A program made the position numbers and the translations under genes. A model generated the notes under the pieces. It saw only the letters and a list, made by a program, of their open reading frames with translations. It was not told the DNA's origin and did no database searches. This document shows positions 32,422-41,036 of a stretch of 64,000 bases of DNA, piece after piece. The stretch's first letter is position 1, and each line of letters opens with the position of its first letter. Source of the DNA: Streptomyces sp. CB02058 (GTDB taxonomy: Bacteria; Actinomycetota; Actinomycetes; Streptomycetales; Streptomycetaceae); assembly GCF_001905505.1 (NCBI RefSeq), contig NZ_LIPG01000005.1, forward strand, positions 372,001 to 436,000. The letters run 5' to 3'.

Positions 32422-33213
32422 TCAGCGCGGGGCGGCGAGGCCCAGCCGGCGGTCCTTCAGCGCGGGGAACTGCGCACGCGTGGTGGCGGTCCTCGCCGGA
32501 TCGAACTCCACGGTGAGCACCTCCTCGCCCGCTCCCGCCTCGGCGAGCACCTCGCCCCAGGGATCGACGACGACGCTGTGGCCCGCCTGCTCGACCCCGC
32601 CGTGGGTACCGGCGGACCCGACGGCCAGGACGAACGCCTGGTTCTCCACAGCGCGGGCCTGGGCGAGCAGCGTCCAGTGCGAGCGGCGGCGCTCCGGCCA
32701 GCCGGCCGAGACCACCAGGGTCTCGGCCCCCGCGTCGACGAGCCCCCGGAACTGCTCGGGGAAGCGGAGGTCGTAGCAGGTGGCGAGGCCGAGGGTGGTC
32801 TCCGGCAGGGCGACCGTGACGAGTTCCTCGCCTGCCCCCATCATCACGGCCTCGCCCTTGTCGAAGCCGAAGCGGTGGATCTTGCGGTACGCGGCGACCC
32901 GCTCGCCCTGGGGCGAGAACACCAGCGTGGTGTTGTAGAGGGTGCCGTCCTCGGCGCGCTCGACGAAGGAGCCGGCGTGCAGCCAGACACCGGCATCGGC
33001 GGCCGCCTTCGCCATGACGTCGTGCGTGGGTCCGTGCAGGGGTTCCGCCTCTTCGGCGAACGCGGTGTAGGCGAAGGCTCCGACAGGCCAGAGCTCGGGA
33101 AGGACGACCAGGTCCGCTCCCCGCTGGGCCACGACCAGTGAAGCCGCGCGCTCTCTACGGGAATTGACCGATTCATCCGGGTTTACTGCGATCTGGATGA
33201 GGGAGGCGTGCAC
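32422..33213 (-). CDS. Carbon-nitrogen hydrolase (nitrilase superfamily)
   Basis: The product is 263 aa, a cytoplasmic amidase-like enzyme. The catalytic triad residues are visible: Glu in VLPELWPVG (about residue 41), Lys in YRKIHRFG and Cys in ATCYDLRFPEQF. The sequence looks like the omega-amidase/YafV-type branch, whose members hydrolyse 2-oxoglutaramate or other short amides, but the substrate is not certain. Start is the GTG at 33213; GGACGGTGG lies upstream. Convergent with the LURP-one gene and divergent from the isomerase-family gene. Confidence 0.92.
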   Translation of the reverse strand: MHASLIQIAVNPDESVNSRRERAASLVVAQRGADLVVLPELWPVGAFAYTAFAEEAEPLHGPTHDVMAKAAADAGVWLHAGSFVERAEDGTLYNTTLVFSPQGERVAAYRKIHRFGFDKGEAVMMGAGEELVTVALPETTLGLATCYDLRFPEQFRGLVDAGAETLVVSAGWPERRRSHWTLLAQARAVENQAFVLAVGSAGTHGGVEQAGHSVVVDPWGEVLAEAGAGEEVLTVEFDPARTATTRAQFPALKDRRLGLAAPR

Positions 33214-33411
33214 ACTACCACCGTCCTGGCATGAGAGCCGTCAACACGGGCCTACGATCGTCACACGAAAGCACTGCCGGGGTGCCTGCTCGCAGCGTAA
33301 CTTAGCGAGCGAACCTCCCACGCAGCCCGCAGACAGCACCGTCGGTGCCGGCCGCCCGCCGGTACTCCCTGCTCTCCAGCCCATGCACCGCAGAACCGCA
33401 CGAGGGGTCCC

Positions 33412-34236
33412 GTGACCGTCCATCCCAGCCTCCAGACCTATGCCGATGCCTGGACCCACTCCGTCGAGTCGATAGCCGAGCTGGTCGCGCCACTCGCCGA
33501 GGGGGAGTGGAACGGCCGGACGCCCTGCCCGGGCTGGTCGATACGCGACATCGTCTCGCACGTCATCGGCATGGAGTGCGAGCAGCTCGGCGATCCCCGC
33601 CCGATCCACACGCTTCCGCGCGATCTCTACCACGTGCAGAACGACCACCAGCGCTACATGGAGATGCAGGTCGACGTACGGCGCCACCACACGGCGCCGG
33701 AGATGACCTCCGAGCTGGAGTACACGCTCATCCGGCGCAACCGTCAGCTGCGCAACGAGTCGCGCGCCCCCGAGACCATGGTGCGGGCCCCTCTCGGCGC
33801 CGAGCAGACGCTGGAACTGGCGCTGCGGATGCGGGCCTTCGACGTCTGGGTGCACGAGCAGGACCTGCGCACCACGCTCGGCCGGCCCGGCAACCTGGAC
33901 TCGCCCGGCGCCCTGATCGTCCGGGACACGCTGCTGCTCGCCCTGCCGAAGGTGGTCGCCAAGGACGCGGGCGCACCGCCCAATTCGGCCGTGGTCTTCG
34001 ATGTGCACGGCCCGCTGGAGTTCCTGCGCACCGTCAGGGTCGACGCCGACGGCCGCGGTTCGGTCGACGGCGCGCCGTCGCTGGGCCCCGCGGTGACGCT
34101 GGCGATGGACTGGGAGACGTACTACCGGCTGGCGTGCGGCCGGGTCCGGGCGGGGGCCGTGGAGGACCGGATCAAGATCGAGGGCGACCAGGAGCTGGGG
34201 GCCGAAATCCTGCGGCACTTCGCCGTCACCCCGTAG
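33412..34236 (+). CDS. Maleylpyruvate isomerase family mycothiol-dependent protein
   Basis: The product is 274 aa with an N-terminal DinB-like four-helix metal-binding domain. The signature near residues 36-55, RTPCPGWSIRDIVSHVIGME, supplies the first metal His; RAFDVWVHEQDLR supplies the later His and Glu. A C-terminal SCP2-like domain begins near residue 180. The family includes mycothiol-dependent maleylpyruvate isomerase and mycothiol S-transferases; the substrate is not known. Start GTG at 33412 has GAGGGG 4-5 bases upstream. Confidence 0.9.
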   Translation: MTVHPSLQTYADAWTHSVESIAELVAPLAEGEWNGRTPCPGWSIRDIVSHVIGMECEQLGDPRPIHTLPRDLYHVQNDHQRYMEMQVDVRRHHTAPEMTSELEYTLIRRNRQLRNESRAPETMVRAPLGAEQTLELALRMRAFDVWVHEQDLRTTLGRPGNLDSPGALIVRDTLLLALPKVVAKDAGAPPNSAVVFDVHGPLEFLRTVRVDADGRGSVDGAPSLGPAVTLAMDWETYYRLACGRVRAGAVEDRIKIEGDQELGAEILRHFAVTP

Positions 34237-34251
34237 CACCGCTCACTGCGA

Positions 34252-34299
34252 CCGGCGGTGCGCCCGTCCTCCGGCGGACCGGAGCGGGCGCACCGCCGG
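34252..34299. terminator. Bidirectional terminator hairpin
   Basis: A perfect 15-bp outer stem CCGGCGGTGCGCCCG (34252-34266) and its complement (34285-34299), plus an inner stem CTCCGG/CCGGAG. It sits between the convergent isomerase-family and MFS genes. Confidence 0.85.
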
Positions 34300-34305
34300 A
34301 ATGTC

Positions 34306-35613
34306 TCACACGGGCACGTGGACGGCTTCCACCCGGCTGACGACGTGGTGGTCGCGTTCCCTGTGCGTGGCGCGGGCGTACAGCCGCAGGATCTGTACGA
34401 CGCCGATCGCCTCCAGGACGAAGATCGAGGCGAACGCGATGCGGTAGTTGTCGCCGGTCGCGTCCAGCAGGACGCCCACCGCGAACAGCGTGGTCATCGA
34501 GGCGATGAAACCGCCCATGTTGACGATGCCCGAGGCGGTGCCCTGGCGCTCCGGCGGGTTGGCGGGCCTGCCGAAGTCGAATCCGATCATCGAGGCCGGA
34601 CCGCAGGCGCCGAGGACCAGGCAGAGGGTCACCAGCAGCCACATCGGCGCGTGGTCGCCGGGACAGAAGATCGCGGACGCCCAGACGAGCGCGGTCATCG
34701 CGACCGTGCCGAGCGCGAGCGGTGCGCGCGCCGCGTGGTGCCGGGCGATGATCTGCCCGTAGACGAGCCCCACCACCATGTTCGAGAGCACCACCAGGGT
34801 GAGCAGCTCACCCGCGGTGCCCCTGCTGAGCCCCTGCGCCTCCACCAGGAACGGCATGCCCCAGAGCAGCAGGAAGACCATGCCGGGGAACTGCGTGGTG
34901 AAGTGCACCCACATGCCGAGCCGGGTGCCCGGCTCCCGCCAGGAGGCGGCGATCTGCTTCCGGACGTACGCCGCTCCGGCGTGCTCGGCGGGGGGCGGTT
35001 CGTGGCCCTCGGGGTGGTCCTTGAGGAAGAGCAGCGTCATGACGAGCACCACCACGCCCGCCAGCGAGCTGCCGACGAAGGTCGTGGTCCAGCCGAACCC
35101 GTGCAGCGCGCGGGCGATGAAGAGGGTCGAGACGAGGTTGCCGGCCATCCCGAAGAGCGCGGCGACCTGCCCGATCATCGGACCCCGCCGGGCCGGGAAC
35201 CACCGGGTGCCGAGCCGCAGGACGCTGATGAAGGTCATCGCGTCGCCGCAGCCGAGCAGCGCGCGGGAGGCGAGCGCCATGCCGTACGAGGGCGAGAGCG
35301 CGAAGCCGAGCTGTCCGAGCGTGAACAGCACCGCCCCGATGCTGAGGACCCTCTTGGTCCCGAGCCGGTCGACCATCAGGCCGACCGGTATCTGCATGCC
35401 CGCGTAGACCAGCAGTTGGAGGATGGAGAACGTCGACAGGGCCGAGGCGTTGACGTCGAAGCGGTCGGCCGCGTCGAGTCCCGCGACACCCAGACTGGTG
35501 CGGAAGATGATCGCGACGAAGTAGACGGCGACGCCGATGCCCCAGATCCGGACGGCGCGACGGCCGCCGGGCGGATCGCCGGGCAGGGAGAGGGTGGGAG
35601 CCGCTGAGCTCAT
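34306..35613 (-). CDS. MFS transporter
   Basis: The product is 435 aa with about 12 membrane segments in the inner membrane. The family segment between helices 2 and 3 is GLMVDRLGTKRVLSIG, and a helix 4-5 motif is LLGCGDAMTFISVLRLGTRWFP. It resembles the anion:cation symporter/ACS group (glucarate- or sugar-acid-type permeases) in this region. The ATG start overlaps the TGA of the GntR gene (ATGA), so the two are co-translated; the transported compound is likely also the regulator's ligand or its precursor. Confidence 0.9.
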   Translation of the reverse strand: MSSAAPTLSLPGDPPGGRRAVRIWGIGVAVYFVAIIFRTSLGVAGLDAADRFDVNASALSTFSILQLLVYAGMQIPVGLMVDRLGTKRVLSIGAVLFTLGQLGFALSPSYGMALASRALLGCGDAMTFISVLRLGTRWFPARRGPMIGQVAALFGMAGNLVSTLFIARALHGFGWTTTFVGSSLAGVVVLVMTLLFLKDHPEGHEPPPAEHAGAAYVRKQIAASWREPGTRLGMWVHFTTQFPGMVFLLLWGMPFLVEAQGLSRGTAGELLTLVVLSNMVVGLVYGQIIARHHAARAPLALGTVAMTALVWASAIFCPGDHAPMWLLVTLCLVLGACGPASMIGFDFGRPANPPERQGTASGIVNMGGFIASMTTLFAVGVLLDATGDNYRIAFASIFVLEAIGVVQILRLYARATHRERDHHVVSRVEAVHVPV

Positions 35614-36293
35614 CGGTCGTCACCCCTGACCAGCACCTTGACCCGGCTGACATGGCGCCGTACGACCTGGGCGGCGCCCTCGGCATCGCCCGCCCTGATG
35701 GCGTCCAGCAGTTCACCGTGCTCGGTGATGTTGGCGGCGATCCGGCCGGGATGCGCCTCCATCACGGCGACGCCCATCCGCAGCTGCCGGTCGCGGAGCT
35801 GGTCGTAGAGGCGCGAGAGGATCTCGTTGCCCGCGTTCTTCACGATCTCCGCGTGGAAGCAGCGGTCCTTGACCGACACGGCGGCCAGATCCCCCGCCTC
35901 GGCGAGCTCCCGCTGCTCCTCCAGGAGCTGTTCGAGCCGGGCGATCAGCCGGGGCGGTGCGGGCACGGCTTTGCGGGCCGCGAACTCCTCGACGAGCAGC
36001 CGGGTCTCCACCACGTCCGAGATCTCCTGCGCGGAGACGGCGAGCACCAGGGCGCCCTTCTTCGGGTAGAGCTTGATCAGCCCCTCGACCTCCAGGCGGA
36101 GCAGCGCCTCCCGCACCGGGGTCCGGGACACTCCGACGGCCTCGGCCAGGTCACCTTCGGTGAGGAGCGTGCCGCCCTCGTAGCGGCGGTCCAGCACCGC
36201 TTCCTTGATGTGGGTGTAGACGCGCTCGGCTGCGGGTGGCGGCTTGGGGTCGGTCTTGCGGGCGAGAGGGGACACGGAAGGTGCTGCAGGCAT
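35610..36293 (-). CDS. GntR-family (FadR/FCD subgroup) transcriptional regulator
   Basis: The product is 227 aa. The winged helix is at about residues 20-85 (RVYTHIKEAVLDRRYEGG then LTEGDLAEAVGVSRTPVREALLRLEVEGLI). A C-terminal all-helical FCD ligand domain follows, with a metal/ligand pattern of Asp-His-His in KDRCFHAEIV and HGELLDAIRAGD. I chose the ATG at 36293 since TATGCT lies six bases before it, suggesting a leaderless transcript; the frame continues 19 codons upstream. It likely controls the coupled MFS gene and itself. Confidence 0.9.
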   Translation of the reverse strand: MPAAPSVSPLARKTDPKPPPAAERVYTHIKEAVLDRRYEGGTLLTEGDLAEAVGVSRTPVREALLRLEVEGLIKLYPKKGALVLAVSAQEISDVVETRLLVEEFAARKAVPAPPRLIARLEQLLEEQRELAEAGDLAAVSVKDRCFHAEIVKNAGNEILSRLYDQLRDRQLRMGVAVMEAHPGRIAANITEHGELLDAIRAGDAEGAAQVVRRHVSRVKVLVRGDDR

Positions 36294-36417
36294 GCACACA
36301 GCATAGATACAAGATGCACGCATGGCAGCACGGTCCACGATGCGGGACACGCAGCCATGCGTTCAGGCCACCCGTTCCGAAATCACCCCTACGCGCACAC
36401 ATCCATCCGGCCGCCTC

Positions 36418-36486
36418 ATGCGTCTCACCATCGAGCGGCACCCTCATGTGGCCGCAATGCAGGCGTATTTGGAGCGTTTGACTTGA
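36418..36486 (+). CDS. Possible 22-residue leader peptide before the first D,D-carboxypeptidase
   Basis: ATG at 36418 opens MRLTIERHPHVAAMQAYLERLT, whose TGA (36484-36486) overlaps the TTG start (36483) of the next gene as TTGA. The GGAG ribosome site of that gene lies inside it. No ribosome site precedes the ATG itself. It may couple translation, or be chance. Confidence 0.3.
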   Translation: MRLTIERHPHVAAMQAYLERLT

Positions 36487-37382
36487 AAATCGGTCTTAAG
36501 GGCATAAACCGCGCACGTGTTGCCGCCACCGTGAGTCTCACGGCAGGCGCACTCCTCGCGGGCAGCGCGTTCGGCTCCACGGCTCAGGCCGCGACCCTGC
36601 CGACTCCCACGATCACCGCCAAGGGCGGCTTCGTGATGAACAACGGCACGGCGAAGTCGCTCTACGGCAAGTCCGCGGACACCCGCCGCTCCACCGGTTC
36701 CACGACGAAGATAATGACCGCCAAGGTGGTGCTGGCGCAGAAGAACCTGAACCTGGACGCCAAGGTCACGGTCCAGAAGGCGTACAGCGACTACATCGTC
36801 TCGAAGAGCGCCTCGTCGGCCCGGCTCATCGTCGGCGACAAGGTCACCGTCCGCCAGCTGCTCTACGGCCTGATGCTGCCTTCGGGCTGCGACGCCGCGT
36901 ACGCGCTGGCCGACAAGTTCGGCACGGGCTCCACGCGCGCCGCCCGGGTGAAGTCCTTCATCGGCAAGATGAACGCCGACGCGAAGAGCCTGGGCCTGAA
37001 GAACACCCACTTCGACTCCTTCGACGGCATCGGCAGCGGGTCCAACTACTCGACGCCGCGCGACCTGACGAAGATCGCCAGCAGCGCGATGAAGAACTCC
37101 ACGTTCCGCGCGATCGTGAAGACCAGGTCGACGAAGCAGAAGGTCACGACCAAGAGCGGCGGCTACCGCTACATGTCGTGGTCCAACACCAACGCCATGC
37201 TGGGCAGCTACACCGGCATGATCGGTGTGAAGACCGGCTCGGGCCCGACGGCCAAGTACTGCCTGGTCTTCGCAGCGACCCGCAACGGCAAGACGGTCAT
37301 CGGGACCGTCCTGACCTCGACGTCCGCGACCACCCGGACCGCCGACGCCAAGAAGCTCCTGGACTACGGCTTCAAGAAGTAG
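36483..37382 (+). CDS. D-alanyl-D-alanine carboxypeptidase (S11 family), copy 1
   Basis: The product is about 299 aa, exported; it trims the terminal D-Ala of peptidoglycan stem peptides. A signal peptide (INRARVAATVSLTAGALLAGSAFGSTAQA) spans about residues 8-36. The active-site motifs are STTK (Ser nucleophile and Lys), SGC for the second Ser element and KTGSG for the third. There is no C-terminal domain or membrane anchor, unlike classical PBP5. The start is the TTG at 36483 with GGAG 8 bases upstream; no ATG or GTG is better placed. A paralogue follows directly and a hairpin separates them. Confidence 0.93.
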   Translation: MKIGLKGINRARVAATVSLTAGALLAGSAFGSTAQAATLPTPTITAKGGFVMNNGTAKSLYGKSADTRRSTGSTTKIMTAKVVLAQKNLNLDAKVTVQKAYSDYIVSKSASSARLIVGDKVTVRQLLYGLMLPSGCDAAYALADKFGTGSTRAARVKSFIGKMNADAKSLGLKNTHFDSFDGIGSGSNYSTPRDLTKIASSAMKNSTFRAIVKTRSTKQKVTTKSGGYRYMSWSNTNAMLGSYTGMIGVKTGSGPTAKYCLVFAATRNGKTVIGTVLTSTSATTRTADAKKLLDYGFKK

Positions 37383-37409
37383 CCCCCGACCACGGGGGCA
37401 TAGGGGCCG

Positions 37410-37440
37410 GTGGGCCCGCGCGGTCGTCGCGCGGGCCCAC
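37410..37440. terminator. Terminator hairpin between the two D,D-carboxypeptidase genes
   Basis: Perfect 13-bp stem, GTGGGCCCGCGCG / CGCGCGGGCCCAC, with a 5-base loop, 28 bases after the first gene's stop. Confidence 0.82.
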
Positions 37441-37525
37441 GCGTCACACGTTCACCGAACGTTTCTTTGCCATACAGGCGTACATCCATGCCGGCCGCTC
37501 ATGAGTCTCGTATCGGGGTCTCTCC

Positions 37526-38542
37526 ATGTCCCGGCCCCTCTACGCATTCGCGAACTCGGAGCATTCATTGATATCGAGCCGCAAGACCCGTCCCACGGCA
37601 GGCCACAAGGCCCGCAGCAAGCGCCTGCGCAACGCCGTCGTCGCAGCGGTCGTGTCCGGTGGCGTGATGCTGGCGGTCACGCCCCTCATGTCCTCCGCCG
37701 AGGCCGCCGTCCCCCTGCCGACGCTCAGCGCCAAGGGCGCGTTCCTGCAGGACAGGGCCACGGGCGCCAAGAAATACGGCAAGAACGCCGACATCAAGCG
37801 GCAGATGGCCAGCACCACCAAGGTCATGACCGCCGCCGTGGTGCTCAACACGCCCGGCGTCGATCTGTCGCGCAAGGTGACGATCTCGCAGACCTACCGC
37901 GACTACGTCACGGCCCAGGGCGCCAGCACGGCGGACCTGAAGACCGGTGACAAGGCCACGGTCCGTCAGCTGCTCCACGCCCTGATGCTCCCGTCCGGCT
38001 GCGACGCGGCCTACGCCCTGGCCGACACCTACGGCGTGGGCACCACCCGGGCGGCCCGGACGAAGCAGTTCATCGGTCAGATGAACGCGAAGGCCGCCTC
38101 GCTCGGGATGACGAACACCCGCTTCGACTCGTTCGACGGCATCTCGTCGACCGGGAACAACTACTCGACCCCGCGCGACCTCGCGCAGCTCGCCAGCTAC
38201 GCGATGCGGGGCTCCACCCTGCGCGGCATCATGAGCACCACCAAGTACGTGGCCCCCGTGACGACCAGCACCGGCGCGCTGCGCACGTACACCTGGTACA
38301 ACACCAACAAGCTGCTCGGTTCCTACAGCGGCGCCGTCGGCATCAAGACCGGCACCGGCACCGCGGCGGGCCCCTGCCTCATCTTCGCCGCCACACGGGG
38401 CGACAAGACGTACGTCGGCGTCATCCTGAACGGCACCGACCGCTACAACGACGCGGCCAAGCTGCTGGACTACGGCTTCGGTTCCGCCACCGCGACGACC
38501 ATGAAGCTGCGTACGCTGCCCCCGGGCGCACAGCGCGACTGA
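37526..38542 (+). CDS. D-alanyl-D-alanine carboxypeptidase (S11 family), copy 2
   Basis: The product is 338 aa from the ATG at 37526. It is a tandem paralogue of the preceding gene: same order of motifs, with STTK, SGC and KTGTG, and similar flanks such as LMLPSGCDAAYALAD. The signal peptide has a long basic n-region (KARSKRLRN) before VVAAVVSGGVMLAVTPLMSSAEA. A TTG at 37568 with GGAG 6 bases upstream matches the start context of copy 1 and gives 324 residues, so the true start is open. The upstream leader resembles that of copy 1. Confidence 0.92.
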   Translation: MSRPLYAFANSEHSLISSRKTRPTAGHKARSKRLRNAVVAAVVSGGVMLAVTPLMSSAEAAVPLPTLSAKGAFLQDRATGAKKYGKNADIKRQMASTTKVMTAAVVLNTPGVDLSRKVTISQTYRDYVTAQGASTADLKTGDKATVRQLLHALMLPSGCDAAYALADTYGVGTTRAARTKQFIGQMNAKAASLGMTNTRFDSFDGISSTGNNYSTPRDLAQLASYAMRGSTLRGIMSTTKYVAPVTTSTGALRTYTWYNTNKLLGSYSGAVGIKTGTGTAAGPCLIFAATRGDKTYVGVILNGTDRYNDAAKLLDYGFGSATATTMKLRTLPPGAQRD

Positions 38543-38580
38543 TCCGGCACCGGACACGGACAGCTGGACACGAGCAGAGA

Positions 38581-38612
38581 GGGGTGCGGCCACCGATCGG
38601 TGACCGCACCCC
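38581..38612. terminator. Terminator hairpin after the second carboxypeptidase gene
   Basis: GGGGTGCGG pairs with CCGCACCCC; the loop contains the self-complementary ACCGATCGGT. CCTTTG follows. It lies 39 bases past the stop. Confidence 0.75.
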
Positions 38613-38722
38613 CTTTGTCGCTCTGGCAGGACGTCAGCGAGAGGCTCGCCTCGACGGCCAGGGCTGCGAAGGTGGACACCGTCCCAGGAGTCCCGGCCCG
38701 GTCCGGCCCCTAGGGTGTGCGG

Positions 38723-39457
38723 ATGCCTGAGACTTTCGATCTCCGCGTCGAGCTCCCCGCAGCCCTCGCGGGTCCCGCAGCGGCCTGGTGGTTCATCGAA
38801 CGGTTCGCAGCGCGTCTCGGCGCGCCGGTCGGGCCGGACGACGGGTACCCGGAGTCCGGCCTCGCCGCCGCCGAGCAGCGGCTCGGGCTGCGACTGCCCC
38901 AGGCGATGCGGGAGTTGTACGGCAGGTTCGGACGCCGTCACGACCTCCTGCACGGGGCGAGATCGCTCGTGCCCCCCGAGGACTGGGAGACGGAGGACTC
39001 CGCTCTGATCTGGCAGGTGGAGAACTTCTGGCAGTACCGGATCGCCGTTCCGCTCGACCGGGTCGCGGAGACCGACCCACCCGTGCTGATCGACGGGAGT
39101 TCGCAGGCGTACGACGACTGGGAGCCGTTCTCCGACAGCTTCTCCGCCGCGTGTGTGGAGACGGTGATGTCGCAGACCTCGCTGTGCGGCGACTGGGGCG
39201 GGTGGCACCGGGAGGCCCTGCCCACCGACGCCGCGCGCCTGGAGCGGTCCCTCACCCTCATACCGCCCCTGATCTCCCCGGGCGGCCGGGAGAACACGGA
39301 CCGCTGGTACGCGGGCGCCGATGTCCTGGTGCATGAGGACCGCTCCGACGAGCAGGCGGAGTGGGGGTGGCTGTACGTCCGCGCGCTGACGCGGGAGGCT
39401 CTGGACGACGTCCGGAAGGCGCTGCCGGGGCCGTGGACGGAGACGGTGGGCAGCTGA
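38723..39457 (+). CDS. SUKH/SMI1-KNR4-like protein
   Basis: The product is 244 aa, with no signal or membrane segment. The segment AEQRLGLRLPQAMRELYGRFG near residues 52-72 is the hallmark of the SUKH superfamily, followed by a Trp-rich stretch (WETEDSALIWQVENFWQYRIAV). Many SUKH proteins are immunity proteins against polymorphic toxins, others are signalling adaptors. No toxin gene is adjacent, so a role in immunity is only a possibility. The ATG at 38723 has AGGG about 8 bases upstream; a GTG two codons earlier is the alternative. Confidence 0.75.
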   Translation: MPETFDLRVELPAALAGPAAAWWFIERFAARLGAPVGPDDGYPESGLAAAEQRLGLRLPQAMRELYGRFGRRHDLLHGARSLVPPEDWETEDSALIWQVENFWQYRIAVPLDRVAETDPPVLIDGSSQAYDDWEPFSDSFSAACVETVMSQTSLCGDWGGWHREALPTDAARLERSLTLIPPLISPGGRENTDRWYAGADVLVHEDRSDEQAEWGWLYVRALTREALDDVRKALPGPWTETVGS

Positions 39458-39564
39458 GCGGCCGACCGGCCGGCGGGCGCTCCGGGAGAAGCGCGTGACG
39501 CGGAGAGACCCGGGGTACCGCCGTCGGACATCGGTGCGGGTGACCGCCCGTCCCCGGACATGGC

Positions 39565-39597
39565 GACGGGCCCGCGCACACTTCGCGCGGACCCGTC
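39565..39597. terminator. Bidirectional terminator hairpin
   Basis: GACGGG-C-CCGCGC pairs with GCGCGG-A-CCCGTC (one mismatch) across an 7-base loop. It separates the convergent SUKH and BCDH E2 genes and lies 23 bases from the E2 stop. Confidence 0.75.
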
Positions 39598-39619
39598 CTC
39601 CTGCGTACGACCGGGGTGG

Positions 39620-41026
39620 CTAGGCCCAGGTGATCAGGCGCTTCGGCTGCTCCAGGATCGCCGCGACATCCGCGAGGACCTTGGAACCGAGCTCGCCGTC
39701 GACCAGCCTGTGGTCGAACGACAGCGCGAGCGTGGTCACCTGGCGGGGCTTCACCTTGCCCTTGTGGACCCAGGGCTGGAGCTTGATGGCCCCGACCGCC
39801 AGGATCGCGGACTCTCCCGGGTTGAGGATCGGCGTACCCGTGTCGACGCCGAAGACGCCCACATTGGTGATGGTCACCGTGCCGCCGGCCATCGCGGCCG
39901 GGGACGTCCTGCCCTCGCGCGCCGTGGAGACCAGCTCGCCCAGCGCCTCGCCCAGCTCGGGCAGGGTCTTGTCGTGCGCGTCCTTGATGTTCGGCACGAT
40001 CAGACCGCGCGGAGTGGCGGCGGCGATGCCCAGGTTGACGTAGTGCTTCCGCACGATCTCCTGGTTGGCCTCGTCCCAGGCGGAGTTGATGTCCGGGTTG
40101 CGCCTGATCGCGACCAGGAGGGCCTTGGCGATGATGAGGAGCGGGTTGACCCGGACCCCCGCCATGTCCTTGTCCTCCTTGAGGTCGGCCACGAGCTTCA
40201 TCGTGCGCGTCACGTCGACGGTCACGAACTCCGTGACGTGCGGCGCGGTGAAGGCGCTGCCGACCATGGCCTGCGCGATGGCCTTGCGCACGCCCTTGAC
40301 CGGGATACGCGTCTCCCGGCCGTCCGCGCCGCTCACCGGCACGGCGGCGGGCTCGGGGACGGCGGCTGCCGCCGCCACGGCCTGCGCGGGCACCTCGGCG
40401 GGGGCCGGAGCCGCCGCCGCGTGGACGTCCTCGCGGGTGATGATCCCGCCCTCGCCGGTCGGGGTGACCGTCGCGAGGTCGATGCCCAGATCCTTCGCCA
40501 GCTTGCGCACCGGCGGCTTGGCCAGCGGGCGCGCCTCCGGGACGGCCGCGCCGTGGCCGTTGAGCTCGGCCTGGACCGCGGCGGCGGCCGGGCCGGGGAT
40601 CTCGACGCTCTTGCGGGCACGGCGCTTGGTGGAGGTCTCGGCCACGCCGTAGCCGACCAGAACGGGCTGGCGGCCCTTGGGCGCCTCCGCCTCCGGCTCG
40701 GCCTCCGCCACGGGCTCCTGGACGCTCTCCGGAGCCGCGGCCGGGGCGTCACCGCTGCCGGGTGCCACGTCCACCGCGATGATCACCTGGCCGACATCGA
40801 CGGTCGTGCCCTCGGGGAAGCGCAGCTCGTGCACCACCCCGTCGAAGGGGATCGGCAGCTCCACCGCGGCCTTCGCGGTCTCGACCTCGCAGACCACCTG
40901 GCCGTCGGTGACGGTGTCGCCGGGCTGGACGAACCACTTGAGGATCTCCGCCTCGGTCAGTCCCTCGCCAACGTCGGGCATCTTGAACTCGCGGAAACGA
41001 GCAGACGTTTCGGTCATCGTCGTCAC
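39620..41026 (-). CDS. bkdC: Branched-chain 2-oxoacid dehydrogenase E2 (dihydrolipoyl acyltransferase), first cluster
   Basis: The product is 468 aa, the core of the BCDH complex; it transfers branched acyl groups to CoA. Domains: a lipoyl domain at about 10-85 with the lipoylated Lys in VETAKAAVE; a long Ala/Pro/Glu linker; an E1/E3-binding domain at about 170-205 (VRKLAKDLGIDLATV); and the catalytic domain from about 240, ending with the active-site SFDHRLVDG. The GTG at 41026 has GAGGAG 6 bases upstream; an ATG three codons later is possible. The products supply branched CoA starters for fatty acids and polyketides. Confidence 0.95.
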   Translation of the reverse strand: MTTMTETSARFREFKMPDVGEGLTEAEILKWFVQPGDTVTDGQVVCEVETAKAAVELPIPFDGVVHELRFPEGTTVDVGQVIIAVDVAPGSGDAPAAAPESVQEPVAEAEPEAEAPKGRQPVLVGYGVAETSTKRRARKSVEIPGPAAAAVQAELNGHGAAVPEARPLAKPPVRKLAKDLGIDLATVTPTGEGGIITREDVHAAAAPAPAEVPAQAVAAAAAVPEPAAVPVSGADGRETRIPVKGVRKAIAQAMVGSAFTAPHVTEFVTVDVTRTMKLVADLKEDKDMAGVRVNPLLIIAKALLVAIRRNPDINSAWDEANQEIVRKHYVNLGIAAATPRGLIVPNIKDAHDKTLPELGEALGELVSTAREGRTSPAAMAGGTVTITNVGVFGVDTGTPILNPGESAILAVGAIKLQPWVHKGKVKPRQVTTLALSFDHRLVDGELGSKVLADVAAILEQPKRLITWA

Positions 41027-41036
41027 GACCCTCTCC

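Noticed and set aside
37501..37950. 149-codon frame starting with ATGAGTCTC ahead of the second carboxypeptidase
   Set aside because: Out of frame with the carboxypeptidase and without coding bias beyond the leader; only the leader similarity to copy 1 is of note.
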